This document shows, one piece after another, positions 16,399-24,715 of a DNA stretch of 64,000 nucleotides. The notes under the pieces are model-generated. The model was given only the letters and a program-made list of their open reading frames with translations. It had not been told where the DNA came from and ran no database searches. Origin of the DNA: an uncultured Nostoc sp. (GTDB lineage Bacteria > Cyanobacteriota > Cyanobacteriia > Cyanobacteriales > Nostocaceae); NCBI RefSeq assembly GCF_937863485.1, contig NZ_CALMFY010000131.1:1-64000 (forward strand), written 5' to 3'. A program made the position numbers and the translations under genes. Positions within the stretch are counted from its first letter, which is position 1; each line of letters begins with the position of its first letter.

Positions 16399-16854
16399 AT
16401 GAATGCTACTCGTTGTGTAATTCCGGTTATCAAATCTACCAAAGATTACCAGGTATATCGCATCAGTCCCAACGACTCTAATCGATTAGCAATTATCTTC
16501 GATTCGACAAATGCTAATATTTCCTTAACTTGCTGCATTGAAATTTTTGATGTTGGTGGACAAACACCGCCAAATCGCCATCAGTGGGCGGTGGAATTGT
16601 TTTTCGTCCTCAAAGGGGAAGCGATCGCCATGTGTGACGGCAAGACTACCACGATCAAAGCTGGAGATAGTTTATTGGTGCCTCCCACTGGGACTCATTT
16701 AATTAAAAATACTGGTTCTACTCGCTTGTACACGTTGACTGTTATGGTTCCTAATGAAAACTTTTCGGAATTGATTCGCAGTGGTATTCCGACGGAGTTA
16801 GATGCAGAAGATATGGCAGTACTGGGGAGATTAGATGCTTTGATGCCCTGTTAA
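16399..16854 (+). CDS. Cupin domain protein
   Basis: A 151-residue single-domain cupin. Motif 1 is degenerate (PPNRHQWAVELFFVLKGEA, residues about 55-75, with His and Glu ligands in H-Q-W-A-V-E). Motif 2 is near 90-102 (GDSLLVPPTGTHLIKNTG, with the His ligand in THL). The metal-binding residues appear largely present, so it could bind a metal and act as an enzyme or a small-molecule sensor. It lies on the plus strand facing the minus-strand phosphonate cluster; no functional link is evident. Confidence 0.8.
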   Translation: MNATRCVIPVIKSTKDYQVYRISPNDSNRLAIIFDSTNANISLTCCIEIFDVGGQTPPNRHQWAVELFFVLKGEAIAMCDGKTTTIKAGDSLLVPPTGTHLIKNTGSTRLYTLTVMVPNENFSELIRSGIPTELDAEDMAVLGRLDALMPC

Positions 16855-16969
16855 AATAATTCGGATTTCGTAAGTCATTACACCCCCACTACTGCTCGGT
16901 TAAGAAATTTATCTGTCCAGCAAGCAGTTCTTGAGTAGTTCTTAAGCAGGGCAAGAAAAAACGCTTATT

Positions 16970-17095
16970 CCTCCTATGCCCCGTTCCCATGTTCCACATG
17001 GGAATGCATTCATTGAGGCTCTGACTCCATGTCTAATTGGAGGCAGAGCCTCTAATTAGCCATTCCCATGCAGAGCATGGGAACGAGAGAATCGA
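16970..17095. repeat. GTTCCCAT...ATGGGAAC dispersed palindromic repeat
   Basis: GTTCCCATGTTCCACATGGGAA, AGGCTCTGACTCC/GGAGGCAGAGCCT and CATTCCCATGCAGAGCATGGGAACG form nested hairpins. Relatives are at 19475-19565, 54430-54485 and 59425-59560. Confidence 0.65.
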
Positions 17096-17106
17096 ACTCA
17101 CGTTAA

Positions 17107-18186
17107 TTACGAGTTATTAATAATTTGTTTAACAACAGTAACAAAGCGTTCCATGTCAGCGTGGGTTATCGCTCCCATTGTCGAGACTCGGAAAATAGAT
17201 TGAGCTAAATTTCCCTGTCCAGAATAAATTATATAGTCTCGTGCTTTGAGTTGGTCGTGAAATTCCTCATAGCTGAAACCCTCTGGCAAATAGTAGGCAT
17301 TCAAGACAACGGATGAACTGCCAAGAGGAAGTAGGGGTTTAATTCCGATTGAGGCTAACCCGTCTCTAACTAAGCTAGCAAGTTGGTTGTAATGGCTGTG
17401 TCTGGCACTCCAACCCCCTGCTTCTGCCATTTCTTGCAAAGCTTCCGTTAAGGCATAAAATGTCTGTACTGATTGCGTAAAAGGTGTGCCGCCTCGGTCT
17501 TGCTGCTGGCAATAGGTTCCTAAATCTAAATATAAGGTGCGGGGGATTGTGGCTACTGACGGCAGTGCATCTCGTCGCAGGATGACAAAGGAGGTTCCGG
17601 GGACACCATGCAGACATTTATTGGCTGTTGCAGCGCAAGCGGTGATTCCCCAATCTGCAAAATTCAGTTCCTCGCCACCAAAACTGCTGACACCATCCAC
17701 TAGTAATTGAATATGGCGTTCTTGACAAATTAACGCAAGTTCCACCAAATTATTTAGGCGACCGGTAGTAGTTTCGTGATGGACAACAGCAAGATGGGTG
17801 ATATCGGCGTTTTCATTTAAAAGTTTGACTAAACCGTTGATATCTATTTCGGCATCCCAAGCATGGGAAAGTGTTATGTAATCAATGCTGTGGATTTTGG
17901 CGATTTTGGATAGTCGTTCGCCATATACACCGTTTTCAATCACCAGCAATTTCCCGTCTTTGGGGACTAGACTGCTGATCATAGCTTCCATCGCTGCGGT
18001 ACCAGAACCTGTGAGGAGAACTGCTGCCCAGCGATCGCTTTCAAGACCATAAACTTGAAGTAATTGTTCGCGGATTTTGCTTTGAAGTTGGGAAAATTCT
18101 ACTTCACGATGACACAAATCGGGACGCAACAGGGCGTTTCTGACGCGATCGCTCAAATTTACGGGGCCGGGATTTAGTAAAATCAT
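17107..18186 (-). CDS. phnW: 2-aminoethylphosphonate--pyruvate transaminase-like class V aminotransferase
   Basis: A 359-residue PLP enzyme of the PhnW/alanine-glyoxylate aminotransferase family. It opens with ILLNPGPVNLSDRVRNAL and the DLCHREVEF motif. LLTGSGTAAMEAMISSLVP (residues about 57-75) forms the cofactor phosphate site. The Asp contacting the pyridine nitrogen is in LLVDGVSSFGGE near 166, and the Schiff-base Lys is in ATANKCLHGVPGTSF near 191. The family interconverts phosphonoacetaldehyde and 2-aminoethylphosphonate. Here it lies 44 bp downstream of phosphonopyruvate decarboxylase, in biosynthetic context. The predicted direction is therefore amination to aminoethylphosphonate rather than degradation. 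A GACGCGATTAATCGCGTC palindrome occupies the gap. Confidence 0.85.
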   Translation of the reverse strand: MILLNPGPVNLSDRVRNALLRPDLCHREVEFSQLQSKIREQLLQVYGLESDRWAAVLLTGSGTAAMEAMISSLVPKDGKLLVIENGVYGERLSKIAKIHSIDYITLSHAWDAEIDINGLVKLLNENADITHLAVVHHETTTGRLNNLVELALICQERHIQLLVDGVSSFGGEELNFADWGITACAATANKCLHGVPGTSFVILRRDALPSVATIPRTLYLDLGTYCQQQDRGGTPFTQSVQTFYALTEALQEMAEAGGWSARHSHYNQLASLVRDGLASIGIKPLLPLGSSSVVLNAYYLPEGFSYEEFHDQLKARDYIIYSGQGNLAQSIFRVSTMGAITHADMERFVTVVKQIINNS

Positions 18187-18222
18187 TACAAAGAGACGCG
18201 ATTAATCGCGTCTGTACAGGAG
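18187..18222. repeat. GACGCGATTAATCGCGTC palindrome
   Basis: AGACGCGATTAATCGCGTCT followed by GTACAGG. This is a perfect palindrome between ppd and the transaminase gene. The same palindrome is at 19904-19925, 19943-19963 and 56626-56646; the variant GACGCGATGAATCGCGTC is at about 29653-29671. Confidence 0.8.
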
Positions 18223-18230
18223 TTAGAATT

Positions 18231-19397
18231 TTATTGCCAGTCTGAACCAATATGTTTCATGAAGCGTTGCAAAACTGCTTCCGGGGTGAGGTTGGGTCGA
18301 GGTAGCTTTTCTAAAGTTCCGGGACGGATTTTCAGATGCGCGAATTTCGGTCTAATGTTGGTATCTGCGGTAAATAAGGCATCTAAAAGCGCTGGGTCAT
18401 CTCCGGCTAATGTAACGCCATAACCGCACCCTTCGGCAATCTTGGCAAAGGAGATACCCGCAGAGACGGTAGCTTGTGCGCCTGTGGAATCATGGACTTC
18501 ATTATCTAAGAGAATATGGATTAAATTAGCACCGCCATAAGTGCCGATGGTAGCAAAATTACCCATTCGCATTAGTGCTGCTCCATCGCCATCAATTACT
18601 ACTACCTTCAGGTCTGGACGTGCTAAGGATAGCCCCAATCCCATTGAGGAAGCGCAGCCCATCGACCCGACCATATAAAGATGATTGGCGCTGTCTTTGC
18701 TGGCGAAGAGTTCCCGTCCAGTGTATCCGGTGGTGGCAATTACTACAGTGTTTTCTGGATCGGTAAGTTCAACAATCCGAGCCAAGGCTTCGCTGCGAGA
18801 AACGCGTTGTTCTTTGTGATCCCGAAAAAAGCTTTGCTGAATATGAGCGCTACTACTATTTTCTCGTTCGGGGATAGAAGAACGGGTGAGTGCATGGGGG
18901 GCGATCGCTCCTTTACGCATAATTAGAGCATAAGGACAGCGCTCTTGTCTCATGTAGGCTGTGGCTCTTTGCAGAACGGGTTCTATTTCTGCTGCGTTTG
19001 TGGGAAAAAATTCCCAAGGTATAGTCATTGTTTGCAGTAATTTATCTGTGATTTGCCCCATTAATTGATGTTGTGGTTCATCTTGCAACAGGCGATCGCC
19101 TCGCAAGGTACAAATCAGCAGCAGTGGAATCCGAAAGATATAAGTGAGGGACGTTAGCGGGTTAACAGCATTTCCCAAACCAGAGTTTTGCATCATCACC
19201 ACCGCTGGTTTACCAGCAATTGCTGCTCCCGCTGCGATCGCTACAGCATCTCCCTCATTGGCTGCGGAGATATATCTAAGTTGAACGTCATTGATGACGT
19301 AGTTAATAAAAGGCGTGAGAAAAGAACAGGGTACGCCAGTGTACCAGCCAAAGCCAAGATTACGCGAAGCTTCTACAAATTCCTCTGCCTGAATCAT
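18231..19397 (-). CDS. ppd: Phosphonopyruvate decarboxylase (thiamine diphosphate dependent)
   Basis: A 388-residue ThDP enzyme, the usual length for Ppd. The N-terminal PYR-like domain has the cofactor-activating Glu in AANEGDAVAIAAGAAIAGK (about 41-59) and QNSGLGNAVNPLTSL (about 70-85). The C-terminal PP domain has the ThDP/Mg motif GDGAALMRMGNFATIG, then LLDNEVHDSTGAQ (about 250-302). Ppd drives the thermodynamically unfavourable PEP mutase reaction by decarboxylating phosphonopyruvate to phosphonoacetaldehyde. It sits between pepM (568 bp upstream, repeat-filled gap) and the transaminase gene (44 bp downstream), in reaction order. Confidence 0.92.
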   Translation of the reverse strand: MIQAEEFVEASRNLGFGWYTGVPCSFLTPFINYVINDVQLRYISAANEGDAVAIAAGAAIAGKPAVVMMQNSGLGNAVNPLTSLTYIFRIPLLLICTLRGDRLLQDEPQHQLMGQITDKLLQTMTIPWEFFPTNAAEIEPVLQRATAYMRQERCPYALIMRKGAIAPHALTRSSIPERENSSSAHIQQSFFRDHKEQRVSRSEALARIVELTDPENTVVIATTGYTGRELFASKDSANHLYMVGSMGCASSMGLGLSLARPDLKVVVIDGDGAALMRMGNFATIGTYGGANLIHILLDNEVHDSTGAQATVSAGISFAKIAEGCGYGVTLAGDDPALLDALFTADTNIRPKFAHLKIRPGTLEKLPRPNLTPEAVLQRFMKHIGSDWQ

Positions 19398-19474
19398 AAT
19401 TAAAAATTTACAGTAATTTTCAGGTATTTAGACGATTGAGATCGGGAGTGGGGAGTCGTCTTGAAAAGAAGTAT

Positions 19475-19568
19475 CTGACTGGGAATGCCTAATGGGAGGC
19501 TTTGCCTCAAGATTTGCGGCAGAGCCGCAATGAAGGGCATTTCCAGCCTCTGGCTGGAAACGAGGTTT
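19475..19568. repeat. Dispersed palindromic repeat
   Basis: GGGAGGCTTTGCCTC, GCGGCAGAGCCGC and TTTCCAGCCTCTGGCTGGAAA hairpins. This is the same family as 16970-17095 and 59425-59460, inside the pepM-ppd gap. Confidence 0.6.
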
Positions 19569-19640
19569 TAATGGGGTTTGGGCTTAAGTTGACACCAAAG
19601 TAGTAATGTTTCCTACCAACGTATTTGTATCATTAAAGTC

Positions 19641-19868
19641 AACTCGGAACTTCGACCTTTGAAATCGGAACTCTGACCTTTGAACTCGGAAGTTCGACCT
19701 TTGAACTTGGAACTCCGACCTTTGAACTCGGAAGTTCAACCTTTTAGCTCGGAAGTTTGACCTTTTAACTCGGAGTTCCGACCTTTTAACTCGGAGTTCC
19801 GACCTTTTAGCTCGGAACTTCGACCTCAGAACTCGAAACCTCAACTTCAAAACTCAAAATTTTAACCT
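19641..19868. repeat. 21-bp tandem repeat array inside the phosphonate cluster
   Basis: About ten imperfect copies of GAACTCGGAAGTTCGACCTTT. The minus strand stays open and would give a basic heptad (consensus VQRSEFR), but there is no credible start site. I regard it as a non-coding minisatellite. The period is exactly half that of the 10958-11233 array and equal to that at 35249-35316. Confidence 0.8.
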
Positions 19869-19965
19869 CACAATACAAAGCGTCAAGCTTAGAACTCTTG
19901 TACAGACGCGATTAATCGCGTCTCTACTCCTAACTCCTGTACAGACGCGATTAATCGCGTCTCCC

Positions 19966-21621
19966 CTATTGCTTTAATTGAAAAGCAAGGTCAAGATCAT
20001 CCAAAGAATTAACATCTAACCAGTTACCGCGAATATAAAGCACCTTGATTGGTTTTCCTTGCTCAATTAAATAATTGCATAATTCTGGCAAACCCAAACT
20101 GTTGAATTCCGGTCGTTTTTGTAATTCATCGAGTGCTTCACTCAGCCACTGTCTACCTTGACTCCGCAGACGCAGCATCCCAATCCAGCGTCCGCTAGAT
20201 TTCCCCAATTGCGTTTGTGTTGTTTTAGAAATGTCCAACAGGTTGACATCCTGTCCAAAGAGAGAAAGATCGTCTGGAATTGAGCAATAAGCGTAGTCAG
20301 GTGAACCGCTAACAGACTTGCTGTTCGCCACAGAATCAACCACAGCCACAATTTCTCCGGGACATTCTAATAAATCCCGCAGGATGTAGCTTCTAAATAG
20401 TAAATCGCCGTAAAGCACCAGCATCTCGTCGCTGAAGTTGGTTTGAGCTACGGCTAAGGATGCTAATTCTCCCGTTGTTTCATAATCTGGGTTGCGGATG
20501 ACTTTAGTCCCCGGAACATTAATAGTTTCTGCTTTGTAACCCGCGACAACAGTAATATCGTTGATGGCAAGTTTCTTAAATTTGTCCACCAACAACCTGA
20601 GTAGGGGTTTACCTCCAAGGGGTAACATCACTTTCGGTTTATCTTGCGTCAATGCTGCTAATTCTTGGCCTCTGCTAGCAGCCAAAACGATCGCTTGGGT
20701 ATCGTGGCGTCCATTGTTAAAGTAGCGTTTTTCAGCTTCTATGAGTTCATCCGCCCCCTGTAGCCGGAAAATTTCTTTTACAGGCGCAATCTCATCTTCA
20801 ATGTTGATTAAAGTTTCGCTGGCTTTGACTTCACGAGCGATCGCTTGCATACTTGCAACAGCAGCTCGAATCAGATGATTTGCCCAGATGACCAAATTCA
20901 CTTCAGCTTTGCGAAAGACATCGGTGGGAGTACTGTAATATTTAGTCGGTATAATTACTAACGGGGAACGACCCGCCCACTCTTTGGCAAAGGCTAGCAC
21001 TTGATCAGGACGCGATGATTTACTGTGAATCAGGATGGCGTTGGCTCCTGCGGCGTGGTAAGCTTCAGCTCGGCGCATTGCCTCTGAAAGATCCCACCCG
21101 GCAATCAAAGCTTCGAGTCGGGCGACGATGCAAAAATCTGGATCTGTCTGACTATCCTTACCTGCCTTAATTTTGCCGGAGAATTCATCAATATCAGCCA
21201 AAGCTTGGCGACTTCCATTGATGAAACTATTGGTTTTGGGAAAAAGCTTATCTTCAATACAGACTCCAGCAATACCCCGCTGTTCTAACTTCTTAACCAG
21301 CCGACGCATATTATTAAAGTTGCCATAACCAGTATCCCCGTCTAACAAAATAGGGATGCTGGTAACATCAGACATGAACTCCAGCATTTCCACAACTTGA
21401 GTCCAACTGGCTTCATTATTATCTCGAACGCCATATTGAGCCGAAAGGGCTAATCCACTCGCCCAAATTCCTTTAAATCCAGCCTCTTCCACAATGCGGG
21501 CGCTAATCCCATTGTGAGCTTCCATGATGAAGTCGAGTTGAGGCGATTCTAATAATACCCGTAGCTGGGCACACTTACTTAATTTGGCAGCGTTGACAAT
21601 GGGTGCAAATATTTGATGCAT
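19966..21621 (-). CDS. pepM: Phosphoenolpyruvate mutase fused to a nucleotidyltransferase domain
   Basis: A 551-residue fusion. Residues about 1-290 are PEP mutase of the isocitrate-lyase superfamily: the metal/phosphate loop [10 protein letters not shown] (93-101) and the diagnostic EDK-x5-NS signature ([10 protein letters not shown], 123-132), which separates true PEP mutases from other family members. Residues about 308-551 are a nucleotidyltransferase fold ([12 protein letters not shown], then [34 protein letters not shown]). In that domain the glycine/arginine loop is altered to SRGQE, as I recall from other PepM fusions. The enzyme forms the C-P bond, converting PEP to phosphonopyruvate. 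The fused domain may activate a phosphonate with CTP. It is the committed gene of the cluster. Confidence 0.93.
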   Translation of the reverse strand: MHQIFAPIVNAAKLSKCAQLRVLLESPQLDFIMEAHNGISARIVEEAGFKGIWASGLALSAQYGVRDNNEASWTQVVEMLEFMSDVTSIPILLDGDTGYGNFNNMRRLVKKLEQRGIAGVCIEDKLFPKTNSFINGSRQALADIDEFSGKIKAGKDSQTDPDFCIVARLEALIAGWDLSEAMRRAEAYHAAGANAILIHSKSSRPDQVLAFAKEWAGRSPLVIIPTKYYSTPTDVFRKAEVNLVIWANHLIRAAVASMQAIAREVKASETLINIEDEIAPVKEIFRLQGADELIEAEKRYFNNGRHDTQAIVLAASRGQELAALTQDKPKVMLPLGGKPLLRLLVDKFKKLAINDITVVAGYKAETINVPGTKVIRNPDYETTGELASLAVAQTNFSDEMLVLYGDLLFRSYILRDLLECPGEIVAVVDSVANSKSVSGSPDYAYCSIPDDLSLFGQDVNLLDISKTTQTQLGKSSGRWIGMLRLRSQGRQWLSEALDELQKRPEFNSLGLPELCNYLIEQGKPIKVLYIRGNWLDVNSLDDLDLAFQLKQ

Positions 21622-21840
21622 CTATTCTGCTTTTTTCAACCTATATAATATAGCGGTTCTCAATTGCATGGAATACAGACCTAACAAGAACAGCCCCTTA
21701 AGAGCTAGCGTTGGGGAGTAAACCTCAAAGCCTCTCTCCTTTTAGGAGAGAGGAATGGAAGTAAGGTCAGACTTTAATACATCCATAGACGCGTAGCGGC
21801 TTCCCGCAGGGTACGATAACTGCTACAAATTAAAATATTT
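21622..21840. repeat. Intergenic region with partial family D repeat
   Basis: TATAGCGGTTCTCAATTGCA then TGGAATACAGACC at 21649-21681 matches 28973-29005. It is followed by CTCTCTCCTTTTAGGAGAGAG (hairpin, about 21734-21754) and a CGCGTAGCGGCTTCCCGCAG short dispersed repeat near 21790. Confidence 0.6.
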
Positions 21841-22602
21841 TCAGACATTCTCTACAACTTCTATCTGAGGTAAAATATCATTTTGGGCACGTTGAATATC
21901 CTGGGGAAAATCGATTTCGAGCCAAGGTAAACCAGTGATGTCTTCGTAGCCAAATTTTTCGGGAGTTTCTAATAGTAGATCCCGAATTACTTCTTCATAA
22001 GGCTCATCATGTCGTCCGTCAGCAACATATTGTTCTGTGTGAGTAGCAATCCGGTGAGCAGTAATACTTCCAAAACGAAAGAATCCCACTGACTCGCCGG
22101 CAAAATCATAAGCCAAACCAGGAGCTATTTGTTTACGAAACTCCACTAGATAATTATCTCTGACGCAAAGCTTCACGGGTTCATCTCCCGGTTCAAAATC
22201 TCGATCCAGTAAAAAGCAGTCGGGGATATTTGTCTTTACCAGTCGTTCGATGATGCGGCGATCGTACAAAACATCTGCATCCATTAATAATATGTCATCG
22301 CCAGCGACTAGATGCTGACGAACAGTCCAAAGGCTGATTACACTACCTTTAGTGTAGTCAGGATTATAAACTGTACTGACCCAATTTTCGGCTCCCAATG
22401 CTTTGATTTCCTCCTGAATTCTTTCTGCTTGGTAACCCACAGCAATCACTACTTCGTCAATCTGGTAATGACGGAGATAGTTCAAATGGCGCTCTAATAG
22501 AGATTTGCCGTTAAATTTCAGTAAGCATTTGGGTTGGATTTGCCCATCTTTACCTAAGCGTCGTCCAACGCCAGCAGCTAATATAATTGCCTTCATTGTC
22601 AA
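21841..22602 (-). CDS. Cytidylyltransferase-like NTP transferase (phosphocholine/phosphonoalkyl cytidylyltransferase family)
   Basis: A 253-residue single-domain nucleotidyltransferase. The canonical loop is intact: AIILAAGVGRRLG followed by PKCLLKFNGKSLLERHLNYL (residues about 4-42). MDADVLYD (about 107-114) supplies a metal-binding Asp, and PWLEIDFPQDIQRA (about 226-239) supplies the second. This pattern is that of CTP:phosphocholine and the PntC-type CTP:2-aminoethylphosphonate cytidylyltransferases. In this cluster the simplest role is making CMP-2-aminoethylphosphonate for the CDP-alcohol phosphatidyltransferase at 24716-25357. Substrate preference (AEP or phosphocholine) cannot be told from the sequence. 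MKAIILAAG two codons in is an equally good start. Confidence 0.85.
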   Translation of the reverse strand: MTMKAIILAAGVGRRLGKDGQIQPKCLLKFNGKSLLERHLNYLRHYQIDEVVIAVGYQAERIQEEIKALGAENWVSTVYNPDYTKGSVISLWTVRQHLVAGDDILLMDADVLYDRRIIERLVKTNIPDCFLLDRDFEPGDEPVKLCVRDNYLVEFRKQIAPGLAYDFAGESVGFFRFGSITAHRIATHTEQYVADGRHDEPYEEVIRDLLLETPEKFGYEDITGLPWLEIDFPQDIQRAQNDILPQIEVVENV

Positions 22603-22730
22603 GTCACCAACAAAGCTATAACACCAGAAAATCTGGAAATTTTCCCGTATTTTATAATGACTGTTTTTTGCTCAAGACAATATTTGTTAATTAATTCTTA
22701 ACATGGAAGAAAGATTAACTCTGTACCGCC

Positions 22731-23444
22731 TCAATTGCGAAACACCTGGCGAAAACCAAAATAGGCGATCGCATCTTTCATATTCGAGACAAAACGTTTT
22801 AACATACCCATGTTGGTGTCGGTGACGTACTCCAAAGTTAAGACAATGCGCTGTTCATTTTCACCCAAAGGAGTAACTCTGTGGTAAAGTTTGTCACCAT
22901 TGAATAAGACTATAGTACCAGGGGTTAAGGAGAGCGATCGCGTTTGTGTCTCCCGTTCAGGAATATCCTTGTAAAGTTGATATTCCAGCTTACTGGATGA
23001 ATTATCAACTAAACCAAGCAACACTGTATAGCGTTTCCCGCGATAGTAAGAGGTATCGTAATGATACTGAATATGGTCTCCAGGCTCAGTGTAATAGTAC
23101 AGCGCGTAAGTATGGGGATCAGCATTAGGACAGGGAAGTAGTTTTTCTGCCGTAATTTTGTTGAGGAACTCAAAAAAAACATTGAGTTGATAAAACTCTC
23201 CGAAAATCGGAGCAAGGCTGTCTAAACTATAGCGGCTGATACTACCGCCCTTTTTATGATTGGGAATATAGTTGCGATTTATAGCAGGTTGCAAAGATGG
23301 CAAAAGCGCCAAAAACTTCTCGATGATGGAGTTAGGGAGAAAGTTTTCAACCACCAAAAATTCATTTTGAGCCTGAAACTCAGCTTGAAATTTCTGGTAA
23401 TCAACAGCTGCTATAGCTTTATCAATTTCAGTTTGAAGCTCCAT
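22731..23444 (-). CDS. 2-oxoglutarate/Fe(II)-dependent oxygenase
   Basis: I prefer the start at MELQTEIDKA (237 residues); fifteen in-frame codons upstream are hydrophobic leader-like sequence without conservation features. The jelly-roll 2OG-Fe(II) signature is visible: iron ligands in QYHYDTSYY (HxD, about residues 127-135) and in DKLYHRVTP (His, about 188-196). The 2OG-binding Arg is in EQRIVLTLEY. It resembles prolyl-4-hydroxylase-like oxygenases. In the phosphonate gene block it could hydroxylate aminoethylphosphonate or the finished lipid headgroup, as PhnY-type enzymes hydroxylate C1 of AEP. This is inferred only from location, 128 bp upstream of the NTP transferase gene. Confidence 0.8.
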   Translation of the reverse strand: MELQTEIDKAIAAVDYQKFQAEFQAQNEFLVVENFLPNSIIEKFLALLPSLQPAINRNYIPNHKKGGSISRYSLDSLAPIFGEFYQLNVFFEFLNKITAEKLLPCPNADPHTYALYYYTEPGDHIQYHYDTSYYRGKRYTVLLGLVDNSSSKLEYQLYKDIPERETQTRSLSLTPGTIVLFNGDKLYHRVTPLGENEQRIVLTLEYVTDTNMGMLKRFVSNMKDAIAYFGFRQVFRN

Positions 23445-23792
23445 TGATAATTTGATACTAATACAAGATTGCAAAAATAAACATACCATTCACTCAACAA
23501 ATTGTCCCACAATACCCACAACCTTAACATTTGCGTCTTTGCTTGATATTTGCTATTACACATATCATAATCTCTGCTTATATATGAAAAAGCCGCTTGC
23601 TTACTCTATCAAGGGGTTTTCAGGCTGCATGGATTCGTTTTACTTATCTGAGGAGTGTAACTCTATCCTTCATTCTTTACGCTGATTATAATTTCACTCT
23701 AAACTTGCTAACATGTTTAATAAATGCGATCGCACTTTTAAACTCAACATAATTTCTTCTTTTTACAAAAAGTTTTTTAGAAAACATCGCAA

Positions 23793-24422
23793 CTACACAT
23801 CGTTATTGTCTGGGGTTACTGACGTGTTAATAATCTTTATGTCAGGGGTTACATTAAAACCTTTTGGTTTTAATTGTTGAGATGATTTTTCAAATAACTG
23901 ATTAATTCTATATCTAAGGTCTTTTTTTGAAAAGTTTATTATTACTTGAGTAACCGATTCAAGTAAGTCAGTCCATAAAGGATTATCAGAATATATTTTA
24001 AAAGTTTCAGTAACTACTTTTTCTTCTTTTATCGATGGTGCTATAACAATAAAAATATCATCCTCTTGTTTAATAGAGATATACATAGCAATTCCTGAAG
24101 GTGGCACTAAATTTTTATTAAAAAAGCTTTTACCACAACTACTAATATTAAAACCTATATTGGGTGCAGAAATCACTAATTTAAAACTAAAAAAACATTC
24201 ATTATCTACAATAATAGCATCTTGAATAAAATTATAAGGAGCAATTTTAGAGCCTTTTTCATCAACAATATATATATCTTTTCCTGGACTACATTCAATA
24301 TGTAAAGCGATTTTATCAATCAGTTCGCGGATAAAATCAAAATTTCTACCTACATATGCATAGGTATCCTCATAATCTTTGTTCACACTATCGACCAGAT
24401 GTTGAAATATTGATTTGGGCAT
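23793..24422 (-). CDS. Hypothetical protein, 209 aa, within the phosphonate gene block
   Basis: I do not recognise this protein. It is soluble, AT-rich in coding sequence, starts MPKSIFQHLVDSVNKDYED, and shows a predicted alpha segment followed by mixed beta strands (VDNECFFSFKLVISAP, DDIFIVIAPSIKEEKV) and a helical C-terminal part. There is no signal peptide, membrane span, metal motif or nucleotide-binding loop. It lies on the same strand between the CDP-alcohol transferase (293 bp upstream) and the oxygenase (about 350 bp downstream). It might belong to the cluster or be a passenger. Its codon composition is noticeably more A/T-rich than that of pepM or ppd. Confidence 0.6.
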   Translation of the reverse strand: MPKSIFQHLVDSVNKDYEDTYAYVGRNFDFIRELIDKIALHIECSPGKDIYIVDEKGSKIAPYNFIQDAIIVDNECFFSFKLVISAPNIGFNISSCGKSFFNKNLVPPSGIAMYISIKQEDDIFIVIAPSIKEEKVVTETFKIYSDNPLWTDLLESVTQVIINFSKKDLRYRINQLFEKSSQQLKPKGFNVTPDIKIINTSVTPDNNDV

Positions 24423-24715
24423 AATGATAAAACTTTTAGGAAAAAAATCATAGTATCATGTTGAAATGACACTTTGCAAGTAAGTACTAAGTTTAGGAGT
24501 GCGATCGCACTTTTACAATCAACCACTAACGAGTTATTCAAGAGAATTTGGGAAGAAAGCAGCAGGTAAAATCTGCAAAAATAAGTAATCAGGCGATACT
24601 TATTTTTTTAATATTAAAAACTGTAAGTTAGCAAGTGCGATCGCAAAATTTGATTATGCATTCAAGAAAGCTAAAAAGCCTGTTTTATTAGCTTTCTGCC
24701 CCATGCCCCGTTATA

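Noticed and set aside
19584-19850. Basic heptad-repeat reading frame in the pepM-ppd gap
   Set aside because: It is the translation of the 21-bp minisatellite; codons drift without respect for protein constraint and no start signal is visible.
23452-23685. 77-residue plus-strand frame between the oxygenase and the 209-residue gene
   Set aside because: Low-complexity AT-rich sequence with no ribosome-binding site or motif, overlapping the 5' leader of the oxygenase gene.
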